A stretch of 7,735 nucleotides of DNA from Dehalococcoidia bacterium (GTDB lineage: Bacteria > Chloroflexota > Dehalococcoidia > UBA3495): contig PCAH01000147.1 in assembly GCA_002730485.1 (NCBI GenBank), positions 1-7,735 on the forward strand. Direction: 5' to 3'. The translations under genes and the position numbers were made by a program. Positions 1 through 5,983 of the stretch are shown here, piece by piece; the first letter of the stretch is position 1, and every line of letters begins with the position of its first letter. The notes beneath the pieces were generated by a model. The model ran no database searches and was not told the DNA's origin. It saw only the letters and a list, made by a program, of their open reading frames with translations.

Positions 1-436
1 CTGGGTGAGGTTGGGCGTTCGCTTCTGGGTGGCGGGCTGTATCGTAGGGTTTCTGAGACCGCACTACCGATGGAACATCTGGAGATCGGCTACCTGGAGA
101 GCGAGGTCTTCAACCCCGGGTCTTGGGTGACGAACTACCCGAATGTAGCCTTCGAGCATTGCACCAATCGGGATGGCTACTGGTTTGCACGTTCCAACCC
201 GATTGACAGGTTTCGGATCGCGGGAGAGAACCTCCTGTTCAGTGATCTGGCCGTGGATGGGGGTCTGGAGGCGGCCCTGACCCCGCTCATACAGATGTCA
301 GTTCTATGACATAGATGGGAACGGGCCAAGAGTAAATAAGGGCGTGATAACGGATATGCCTACGATTCCGATACCTGAGGACCTGACGATGGGTGTCCTG
401 TATGCCTGCCAGGTGAGGACACGCCAGGCCGATTGA
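1..436 (+). pseudogene. 3' end of a conserved protein of unknown function, apparently frameshifted
   Basis: The frame is open from base 1 and runs to a stop at 307-309, so the 5' end lies outside the window. It reads as real protein (for example GYLESEVFNPGSW, NYPNVAFEHCTNRDGYWFAR, NPIDRFRI). After about base 281 the coherent reading moves to the next frame: bases 281-436 give YRCQFYDIDGNGPR, then IPEDLTMGVLYACQV, and end at TGA 434-436. That frame has a stop at 278-280, while the first frame stops at 307-309, so the shift lies between about 278 and 306. From memory, the family (hypothetical proteins of several hundred residues in environmental bacteria) has a longer segment between the DGYW and YWFAR-type motifs, and here the two are fused, suggesting an internal deletion too. 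The function is unknown to me. A single-base sequencing error is an alternative for the frameshift. I am confident of the coding character and moderately confident of the break. Confidence 0.6.
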
Positions 437-468
437 TTGCCAGTGCTGTCCCGCTAACTACGATCTGC

Positions 469-2004
469 TCATTTGTAGACTTTGAAGCTTCCCGCTTTGT
501 ATCTGCTCCAGTAATCGTTCAGGACTTCCTTGATCTGGGGGCTCAACAAGACGCCACCAAGAATGTTCGGAAATGCCATTCCCAGGATCATCGCGTCAGA
601 GAAGTCGAGGACGTTCTTGAGTGCCGTGACCGACCCAATGAAGACGAAGCAGACAAAGATGGCGCGATAAAGCAGTGTCGAGCCGTCTCCGAACAGATAC
701 TCCCACGCACGCTCACCATAGTAAGACCAGGAGATCATAGTAGAATATGCGAAGAGAACGACGGCGATCGAGAGGACGTAGCGTGCGCCAGGGATGAAGG
801 ATTCGAAGGCAGCGGCGGTCATAGCGACGCCCTTGTCCTTCAACTCAGGATCTTCGAACACGCCTGTGATCATACAGACAAGCGCCGTCATCAGACAGAT
901 AACGATGGTATCGATGAAGGGCCCGATCATGGCTACGATGCCCTCACGTGCCGGCTCATCTGTCTTGGCAGCTGCGTGTGCGAATGCTGCAGATCCGAGA
1001 CCTGCTTCGTTCGAAAAAGCAGCGCGTCTGACGCCCATTATCAGGACACCCAGAAACCCGCCATAAATCGCGGGTCCAGTGAAGGCCTCGGAAACGATTC
1101 GTGTGAGGAGGGCTGGAATCTCGGTTGCGTTTGAGAAGATGATCGCTAGAGCCGTGACGACGTATAGGATGCACATGCTCGGCACCAGCCGTGAGGTCAC
1201 ACTGCCGATTCTCCGGATTCCCCCGATGATGACGACTGCAACCGACACTGCCAGGACGAGTCCAATCAGCCAGCTGAGTGACTTGACCTGGGGTGATACG
1301 GTGCTTAGCACCTCGATGGTCTGGTTGGCCTGGAACATGTTCCCGCCACCAAACGACCCCCCGATCACAAGGAGCGCGTAGACAACTGCGAGCGTACGTC
1401 CGAGGGGTCGCAGGCCCTTACGGGCGAGACCGTGTTCGAGGTAGTACATCGGTCCACCGGATACGTGGCCATCCTCGCGTACGTTGCGATACATTACGGC
1501 GAGGGTGCACGAGGCCAGCTTGGCGGACATCCCGAAGAGTGCGGTGAGGACCATCCAGAACACCGCACCGGGCCCACCCGTTCCGACGGCGATTGCAACG
1601 CCGCCGATGTTTCCGAGACCGACCGTTGCGGACAGAGCGCTGGTCAGGGCCTGAAAATGCGAGATTTCGCCGGGATCGTCCGGGTTGTCGTACCGGCCAC
1701 GGATGATGTCGATCGCGTGTGTAAACCCGCGAATGGACAGCCATCCGAAGAAGAATGTGTAGTAGACGCCCCCGGTAACGAGAACGGCGATGATCAGGGG
1801 GAATCCCGTGCCAAAGTCGTAGAAAAGGAAGGCGAAGATCAAACCGACCGTTTCGCCCAGGATTTCGTTGAGGTAGTCGATCTGGGACTGAATCCAGCCG
1901 CCTGAGGCAGCTGTTTCCTGGGCGGAGAGTGCAACGGGTGATAGGATGATCAGGGCTGCGAGTGCAGTTCCTGTCGTGGTGATGCAGCGGCACAGATGTC
2001 GCAT
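469..2004 (-). CDS. AGCS-family alanine/glycine:cation (sodium) symporter
   Basis: This 511-residue inner-membrane protein belongs to the alanine/glycine:cation symporter family (AGCS, Na_Ala_symp; relatives AlsT, YaaJ, AgcS), which imports small neutral amino acids with sodium or protons. The family core is intact: SALSATVGLGNIGGVAIAV followed by GTGGPGAVFWM at about residues 122-151, SGGPMYYLEHGL at 182-193, and FSNEAGLGSAAFAHAAAKT at 330-348. About ten hydrophobic segments follow one another through to residue 490, and length and order match a complete transporter. The first 29 residues resemble a cleavable signal peptide (basic start, hydrophobic run, ALSA-QE), which not all family members have. 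The ATG at 2004-2002 is supported by AGGAAGG five bases upstream. The gene runs divergently from the SulP gene and ends tail-to-tail with the broken gene at 1-436. The exact substrate (alanine, glycine or another) cannot be read from the sequence. Confidence 0.95.
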   Translation of the reverse strand: MRHLCRCITTTGTALAALIILSPVALSAQETAASGGWIQSQIDYLNEILGETVGLIFAFLFYDFGTGFPLIIAVLVTGGVYYTFFFGWLSIRGFTHAIDIIRGRYDNPDDPGEISHFQALTSALSATVGLGNIGGVAIAVGTGGPGAVFWMVLTALFGMSAKLASCTLAVMYRNVREDGHVSGGPMYYLEHGLARKGLRPLGRTLAVVYALLVIGGSFGGGNMFQANQTIEVLSTVSPQVKSLSWLIGLVLAVSVAVVIIGGIRRIGSVTSRLVPSMCILYVVTALAIIFSNATEIPALLTRIVSEAFTGPAIYGGFLGVLIMGVRRAAFSNEAGLGSAAFAHAAAKTDEPAREGIVAMIGPFIDTIVICLMTALVCMITGVFEDPELKDKGVAMTAAAFESFIPGARYVLSIAVVLFAYSTMISWSYYGERAWEYLFGDGSTLLYRAIFVCFVFIGSVTALKNVLDFSDAMILGMAFPNILGGVLLSPQIKEVLNDYWSRYKAGSFKVYK

Positions 2005-2009
2005 ACGGG

Positions 2010-2016
2010 CCTTCCT
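2010..2016 (-). promoter_or_regulatory. Shine-Dalgarno site of the AGCS symporter
   Basis: On the minus strand this reads AGGAAGG, five bases before the ATG at 2004. It fixes the long start that includes the signal-like N-terminus. Confidence 0.7.
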
Positions 2017-2142
2017 GAATGTCCTGATTGAATTGGAAACGAGTCTCCGGGGAGGTGTGGGGCAGGTTTCTGAATATTGGAAAAAAATCCTACGAAAGCA
2101 ACAGGAATAGACCTCCAGAGCCGTGACGCAACTCTTTCGTAT

Positions 2143-2158
2143 ACACGTAATTACGCGT
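2143..2158. promoter_or_regulatory. Near-perfect palindrome, possible operator in the divergent gap
   Basis: The core CGTAATTACG (2146-2155) is a perfect 10-bp palindrome, and it extends to 16 bp with one mismatched pair. It lies 11 bases upstream of the putative -35 box of the SulP gene and about 140 bases upstream of the AGCS start. This is a plausible position for a regulator acting on one or both divergent genes. No known binding motif is recognised. Confidence 0.35.
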
Positions 2159-2166
2159 CATTTGGC

Positions 2167-2195
2167 TTGACATGACAGGTCAGGATGAGGATTAT
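2167..2195 (+). promoter_or_regulatory. Putative sigma-70-type promoter of the SulP transporter
   Basis: A perfect TTGACA (2167-2172) is followed after 17 bases by GATTAT (2190-2195, four of six matches to TATAAT). Transcription would begin near 2202 and give a leader of about 68 bases before the GTG at 2270. The spacer contains the inverted repeat TGAC-AG-GTCA (2173-2182), which could be a small operator. This call rests on sequence match alone. Confidence 0.45.
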
Positions 2196-2258
2196 GATTC
2201 AGCGGGTGTGAGGCCGTCTGATCCGCTGCAAGACCACGTGTATCCCCGCCAATCCACC

Positions 2259-2264
2259 AAGGGG
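2259..2264 (+). promoter_or_regulatory. Shine-Dalgarno site supporting the GTG start of the SulP gene
   Basis: AAGGGG lies five bases before GTG 2270-2272. It supports this non-ATG start, which gives the N-terminal cytoplasmic segment normal for the family. Confidence 0.5.
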
Positions 2265-2269
2265 CTTCT

Positions 2270-4057
2270 GTGAAGTTATCGGACGTAAAGGCTCTTCAGC
2301 TGTTGCCGTTTACGACTTGGATCGGAGAGCTCAAGGATTCCAAGGTCCGGCGCGCGGACCTACTGGCCGGTATAACGGTGACCATGGTCCTGATCCCACA
2401 GGCCATGGCGCACGCCCAGCTCGCGAGCCTTCCTCCATACTATGGGCTGTATGCAGCATTTCTGCCCCCCATCATTGCCGCCCTCTTTGGCTCCTCACGA
2501 CATCTGACAAGCGGTTCAGTCGCTCTCGTCTCGTTGATGACCGCTGCCGCGCTGCAGCCCTTTGCAGTGCCGGGGTCGGCGGAGCACGTCGCCTATGCCG
2601 TTGTCCTGACGCTGATGGTCGGGATCATCCAGGTCGTTCTCGGTGCAGTTCGATTGGGTGTTCTGGTGAACTTTCTGTCGCACCCGGTCGTGCTCGGTTT
2701 CACGAATGCGGCAGCCGTGATTATCGGTACGTCGCAAATCGATATGCTTTTTGGTGTCGAGGTGGCGCCTGGCGGATCTCACTTTATGCGTGTCTGGCAG
2801 ATGCTCTCAGAATCGTATCTGTCGCCTCACCTTCCGACGATCGGGATCGCTGTCCTGGCATTTACAGTGATGATTTTCCTCAAGCGGTGGAAACCCCGGT
2901 CGCCCTGGGTGCTGGTTGCCGTGATCCTGACAACCACGCTGTCCTGGTATACGGATTTCGAAGCCGAATTGGGTGGAAGTGTCGTTGGCCGTATTCCTGA
3001 AGGAATGCCTTCGTTTGTGTTCCCGGATATCAGTCTTGGCCTCTTCGCCAAACTGTTTACTGCTGCCGCGACGATCGCTTTTATCGCGTTTGTTGAGACG
3101 ATCTCGATCGCCAAGGCGATCGCAACGCAGAGCAAGCAGCGGATCGACGCCAACCGAGAATTGCTGGGTCAGGGGCTTGCGAACCTGGTGGGCAGTGTGT
3201 TTCAGAGCATGCCGATTTCCGGTTCGTTCGTTCGATCTGCACTGAATTTCCGGTCTGGTGCGAGGACAGGATTCTCATCCGTGATCGCCGGTTGTCTGGT
3301 GATGGTGACACTCTTGTGGCTGACGCCGCTCTTCTATCATCTTCCTCTGGCGACCCTGGCTGCGATCATCATGATGGCCGTCGCCGGGTTGATCCAGATC
3401 GATCCGATTGTCCGAGCATGGCGTGTTCAGAAGCACGATGGTGTGGTTGCGGTCGCGACGTTCATTCTGGCCCTGTCGTTTGCGCCGCATCTCGATCTCG
3501 GTATCCTGATCGGTGTCGGGCTTTCCCTGTTTGCCTATCTCTACCGCACGATGATGCCGAGGGTCGTCTCGCTTTCCCGACATCCCGACGGTACGTTCCG
3601 AGATGCCGAGTCTCACAATCTGCAGAGCTGTGATCACATTTCCCTGATCCGTTTTGATGGCTCTCTCTACTTCGGGAGTGCGGGATACTTCGAGGACAAG
3701 ATTCTCGAACGTGTCTCCAAGATGCCCGAGTTGAAGTATCTCGTGGTCGACGCTGAAGGGATCAACCATATCGATGCAACTGGGGAGGAGATGCTGATCC
3801 ACGTGGTGCACGGGTTAGAAGAAGCCGGTGTGGAAACCTATTTCACGAGGATCAAGCAACAGGTACGTGCGTCACTGGATCGGACAGGGTTTATCGAGGA
3901 GCTCGGAGAAGAGTATTTCCATCGGTCGCTCTACCGGGTGTTGACCGCAGTTTGGGAGCGACTCGATGCGGATGCGCCGTGCGAACGCGGATGTCCGACG
4001 AACTGCCCGTTGAATCAGGCGGAACTTCCAAAGGGTGTGGTTCACTACAGAGTTTAG
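2270..4057 (+). CDS. SulP/SLC26-family anion transporter with C-terminal STAS domain
   Basis: This 595-residue inner-membrane protein belongs to the SulP (SLC26) family, whose members move sulfate, bicarbonate, dicarboxylates or other anions with sodium or protons. The N-terminal signature is clear: LIPQAMAHAQLASLPPYYGL (about 41-60), then GSSRHLTSGSVAL (74-86). In the membrane core, FVETISIAKAIA (274-285), NRELLGQGLANLVGS (295-309) and PISGSFVRSALNFRSGART (315-333) match the conserved core. A STAS domain spans about 455-565, with LVVDAEGINHIDATGEEML in the place of the usual D-x-SG-hinge-D-x-TG loop. A short tail beyond the STAS domain carries three evenly spaced cysteines (C571, C575, C579; C-x3-C-x3-C). 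Length is normal for the family. The gene is transcribed alone, divergent from the AGCS symporter. Substrate is uncertain: sulfate and bicarbonate are both possible, and no carbonic anhydrase or sulfate-assimilation gene lies nearby to decide. Confidence 0.95.
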   Translation: MKLSDVKALQLLPFTTWIGELKDSKVRRADLLAGITVTMVLIPQAMAHAQLASLPPYYGLYAAFLPPIIAALFGSSRHLTSGSVALVSLMTAAALQPFAVPGSAEHVAYAVVLTLMVGIIQVVLGAVRLGVLVNFLSHPVVLGFTNAAAVIIGTSQIDMLFGVEVAPGGSHFMRVWQMLSESYLSPHLPTIGIAVLAFTVMIFLKRWKPRSPWVLVAVILTTTLSWYTDFEAELGGSVVGRIPEGMPSFVFPDISLGLFAKLFTAAATIAFIAFVETISIAKAIATQSKQRIDANRELLGQGLANLVGSVFQSMPISGSFVRSALNFRSGARTGFSSVIAGCLVMVTLLWLTPLFYHLPLATLAAIIMMAVAGLIQIDPIVRAWRVQKHDGVVAVATFILALSFAPHLDLGILIGVGLSLFAYLYRTMMPRVVSLSRHPDGTFRDAESHNLQSCDHISLIRFDGSLYFGSAGYFEDKILERVSKMPELKYLVVDAEGINHIDATGEEMLIHVVHGLEEAGVETYFTRIKQQVRASLDRTGFIEELGEEYFHRSLYRVLTAVWERLDADAPCERGCPTNCPLNQAELPKGVVHYRV

Positions 4058-4311
4058 GCTGTACTGATTCAGAATGGTGTTTACAGTTCAGATTCGTTGA
4101 AGTCGGATGTTCCCTCACGTCGGATCAAGGTCATTGCACGCACGCACGTGTTTGTACGATTCGCGCCGGGGACATTCCTTTTCGGGTTCAGAGGGGCTAT
4201 CGCGACGCGGCTCACGATTGTTCGTCCAACCCTGAGGCCTGCCCCACAGTCCGTCTTCGTTACGCTCTCGACCGACAGTCTGCGCGGCCGCGCTCCAGAC
4301 TACCGGCGGTC

Positions 4312-4326
4312 GCCCCGTTCCGGGGC
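4312..4326. other. Strong GC hairpin downstream of the SulP gene
   Basis: GCCCCG-TTC-CGGGGC forms a perfect six-pair GC stem with a three-base loop. It lies beside a second hairpin (4277-4301). No run of T follows on either strand, so it is not a classical intrinsic terminator. It could end or stabilise the SulP transcript. Confidence 0.3.
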
Positions 4327-4539
4327 TGAGACAGATCCAGATTCGAGACCGTGTCATCAACACCGTACAGAGAAAGCAGCGATCTCAAATCAACCCTACA
4401 TACTGGCTCAATGTGTCAACACCGATGTGACACGGGACAGTCTAGACGAGGAACGAGGTGAGCTCACAGGGCAGGAGGTTGGGTCAGGTTCTTCTCGTCG
4501 ATCCGGTTCTTTGTGGACGAAGATGATGTAGTGTTGGAG

Positions 4540-4555
4540 AGCCTTCGCTAAGGCT
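4540..4555 (-). terminator. Possible terminator hairpin of trmY
   Basis: AGCCTT-CGCT-AAGGCT gives a perfect six-pair stem with a four-base loop, 25 bases beyond the trmY stop codon. The bases after the stem on the minus strand are not T-rich, so termination efficiency is doubtful. Confidence 0.25.
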
Positions 4556-4580
4556 ACGGCCGTCCTGGACACTGCGGGCA

Positions 4581-5189
4581 TTACCGTCGCGTGGATTCTT
4601 CCCGCCGGTCCAACTCGTTATGAACGAGGACGATGCACTGGGAGGCGAAGAGCATTCGTGGCCCCAGGCTGATGGGAGTGGCACCCAGTCGGTCGAGGTA
4701 TTTGCCGGATTTTTTGGGCATAGACAGGTAGTCCGAGAAAACGAAGGAAATGTCACCAGGGAGGTCGATTTCCCGGATGTCGCGTCCTTTCCGACTCAGG
4801 TAGAAGAGCGAGTCGGTCGGTCGTTCCTGGAGGAGATGCTCGAAGGCGGTCTTGGCGACGGTGATGCCGCTGTCGACTTCACGCTTCTCGCGCAGATCGA
4901 GACCCTTGCCGACCCCCAGCGCGTGCTGGATCATTCCAGCGATGCTGCGCTCATCGAATCCATCGAGAGAACCGAGATCGCGACTGTCAATGCAAAGTGT
5001 TTTGGGAGGCTCCGGCCCTCCCTCCATGACGACACTGATCGCCGTGGATTCACGGAGATGATTGGAATAGAAGAGCGCGTTGGAGATGCAGGAGGCGACG
5101 ACCTCCATATGGCCTGCAGCAGGCAAGTTGTCGAGAGAGAAGCTCGCTCCGGTCGGTGCCTTTCTGGCTCTTAGAATGAACTCTCTCAT
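4581..5189 (-). CDS. trmY: TrmY/UPF0217-family SPOUT methyltransferase (tRNA pseudouridine-54 N1-methyltransferase family)
   Basis: This 202-residue cytoplasmic protein matches the TrmY (UPF0217) family. Its archaeal members use S-adenosylmethionine to methylate N1 of pseudouridine 54 in the tRNA T loop. The family pattern runs end to end: MREFILRARKAPTG and FSLDNLPAAGHMEVV (1-31), CISNALFYS (34-42), GGPEPPKTL (57-65), DERSIAGMIQHAL (79-91), and the C-terminal knot region ISLGPRMLFASQCIVLVHN then ELDRR (173-196), where SPOUT enzymes bind the methyl donor. Length equals that of archaeal TrmY. The start at 5189 gives the typical MREF beginning, although I see no clear Shine-Dalgarno site. Bacterial members exist in scattered lineages and their target is less certain, since most bacteria have ribothymidine at position 54. 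The gene is divergent from the LolA-like gene with 21 bases between start codons. Family assignment is very sure, the exact substrate less so. Confidence 0.9.
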   Translation of the reverse strand: MREFILRARKAPTGASFSLDNLPAAGHMEVVASCISNALFYSNHLRESTAISVVMEGGPEPPKTLCIDSRDLGSLDGFDERSIAGMIQHALGVGKGLDLREKREVDSGITVAKTAFEHLLQERPTDSLFYLSRKGRDIREIDLPGDISFVFSDYLSMPKKSGKYLDRLGATPISLGPRMLFASQCIVLVHNELDRREESTRR

Positions 5190-5198
5190 TCGTTTTTC

Positions 5199-5204
5199 AG
5201 AGGA
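5199..5204 (+). promoter_or_regulatory. Shine-Dalgarno site of the LolA-like gene
   Basis: AGAGGA lies six bases before ATG 5211, inside the 21-base gap separating two divergent start codons. A possible -10 box, TAGAAT (5172-5177), lies inside the 5' end of trmY, with no good -35 box in front of it. Confidence 0.55.
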
Positions 5205-5210
5205 TCCAAG

Positions 5211-5963
5211 ATGAAGACCTGGGTTACGTTCGCCCTGATGGTTGTGTTGATCGGTTCGACCGTGTTTGCGAAGGACAAAGATAACACCAAGACTACGGGC
5301 GACGACAATACTGACCGCGAAATGGTCAAGCTGCAGAAGAAGACGAAGGGTTTGGAGACCTGTGTCGCAACCGTATCAACAACGATTCGGATCGAGGACC
5401 AAGAGGTCACGATTTCGGGACCCGGGATGTTCAAGGGGCCCGGGAAGATGCGTGTCGAAAAGTCTCTGCCTGACGGGAGCTCCCAACTGGTGCTGAACGA
5501 CGGAAGCTACCTCTGGATTCACGACAGGGCGGAAAACCTCGTCTCGCGGATCAATCTCTCCCGCGTCTATCAGGCGACGAAGATGGAAGCTGACGTTGAC
5601 CAGTCTGATCCGCTTCGCCCATTCCGCGGGCTTGATTGGGGTACGATCCGGTATACGGGGACAGACACGATTGCCGGCATCATTCACGAAGCTTTTGTCG
5701 CCACACCGCTACCGAGTCTGCTGCTCGCTCAACTCCCGTCCCCGCCTGCCCAGATCAAACTCAGCGTTCATCCCGTTGACGGTCTTCTACGCAGGGCACG
5801 ACTCTATGATGCCGAGGGGAACGAGATTATTGTTCAGACTTTCACGGATGTGCAAGGAAACCGTGATCTGGACAACAAGCAGTTCGAGTTCATCGTGCCT
5901 GCGGGTGCCCATCCTATGGATGCCACGAACGAGACGATCGCGTTCTACAAGTCTTTGGAATAG
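5211..5963 (+). CDS. LolA/LolB-fold outer-membrane lipoprotein carrier-like protein
   Basis: This 250-residue exported protein has a clear signal peptide (basic start, hydrophobic core, cleavage likely after VFA at residue 20). No lipobox cysteine is present, so it should be free in the periplasm. After a charged, Asp/Lys/Thr-rich linker (21-37), the mature part resembles the LolA-like fold: ATVSTTIRIEDQEVTISGPG and the following KGPGKMRVE (53-83), LVLNDGSYLWIHDRAENLVS (93-112), then RPFRGLDW (136-143), VHPVDGLLRRARLYDAEGNE (186-205) and FEFIVPAGAHPMD (225-237). The sequence of an amphipathic sheet, a 'DG-lW' turn and a C-terminal 'F-f-vP-ga' strand is typical of proteins that carry lipoproteins or other lipids to the outer membrane. 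It is not a close LolA, so the cargo is unknown. It ends 20 bases from the convergent FliL-like gene. Family-level call good, function tentative. Confidence 0.65.
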   Translation: MKTWVTFALMVVLIGSTVFAKDKDNTKTTGDDNTDREMVKLQKKTKGLETCVATVSTTIRIEDQEVTISGPGMFKGPGKMRVEKSLPDGSSQLVLNDGSYLWIHDRAENLVSRINLSRVYQATKMEADVDQSDPLRPFRGLDWGTIRYTGTDTIAGIIHEAFVATPLPSLLLAQLPSPPAQIKLSVHPVDGLLRRARLYDAEGNEIIVQTFTDVQGNRDLDNKQFEFIVPAGAHPMDATNETIAFYKSLE

Positions 5964-5983
5964 AGAACCCGGTGGGGAGAATC

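Larger units (their letters stand above)
4058..4580. other. 523-base region without a convincing gene, with several short hairpins
   Basis: Frames here are open for up to about 140 codons, but the translations are low in recognisable structure, rich in Arg, Ser and Thr, and lack a good start, so I do not call a gene. I see four perfect-stem inverted repeats: AGTCTG/CAGACT at 4277-4301 (GC-rich inside), GCCCCG-TTC-CGGGGC at 4312-4326, GTGTCA/TGACAC at 4413-4433, and AGCCTT-CGCT-AAGGCT at 4540-4555. There is also an imperfect direct repeat, GTGTCATCAACACCG (4351-4365) and GTGTCAACACCG (4413-4424). Both flanking genes end here (SulP from the left, trmY from the right), so transcript ends or a small RNA are possible. 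No tRNA fold or T-rich intrinsic terminator was found. Confidence 0.4.

Noticed and set aside
433..1134. A 233-codon open frame on the + strand
   Set aside because: It is antisense to the AGCS symporter, whose motifs are unmistakable. The translation is rich in Asp, Glu, Arg and Cys with no recognisable domain, as expected from a shadow of a membrane-protein gene.
1418..1993. A 191-codon open frame on the - strand inside the AGCS gene
   Set aside because: It is the same strand read in another frame, very rich in Arg, Pro and His, with no independent start signal.
3275..3811. A 178-codon open frame on the - strand opposite the SulP gene
   Set aside because: It is rich in His, Asp and Arg with no domain and is antisense to the conserved core and STAS domain.
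4097..4531. A 144-codon open frame starting at TTG in the gap after the SulP gene
   Set aside because: It has a weak start, no Shine-Dalgarno site, low-complexity Arg/Ser/Thr content and no known motif. It also crosses the hairpins. I treat the region as non-coding, though a translated search could change that.
4058..4580. A tRNA or intrinsic terminator in the long gap
   Set aside because: I found no T-arm-like sequence with a matching acceptor stem, and none of the hairpins is followed by a T tract.
4620..5174. A 184-codon open frame on the + strand opposite trmY
   Set aside because: It is antisense to a clear TrmY-family gene, and its acidic composition mirrors the real gene.
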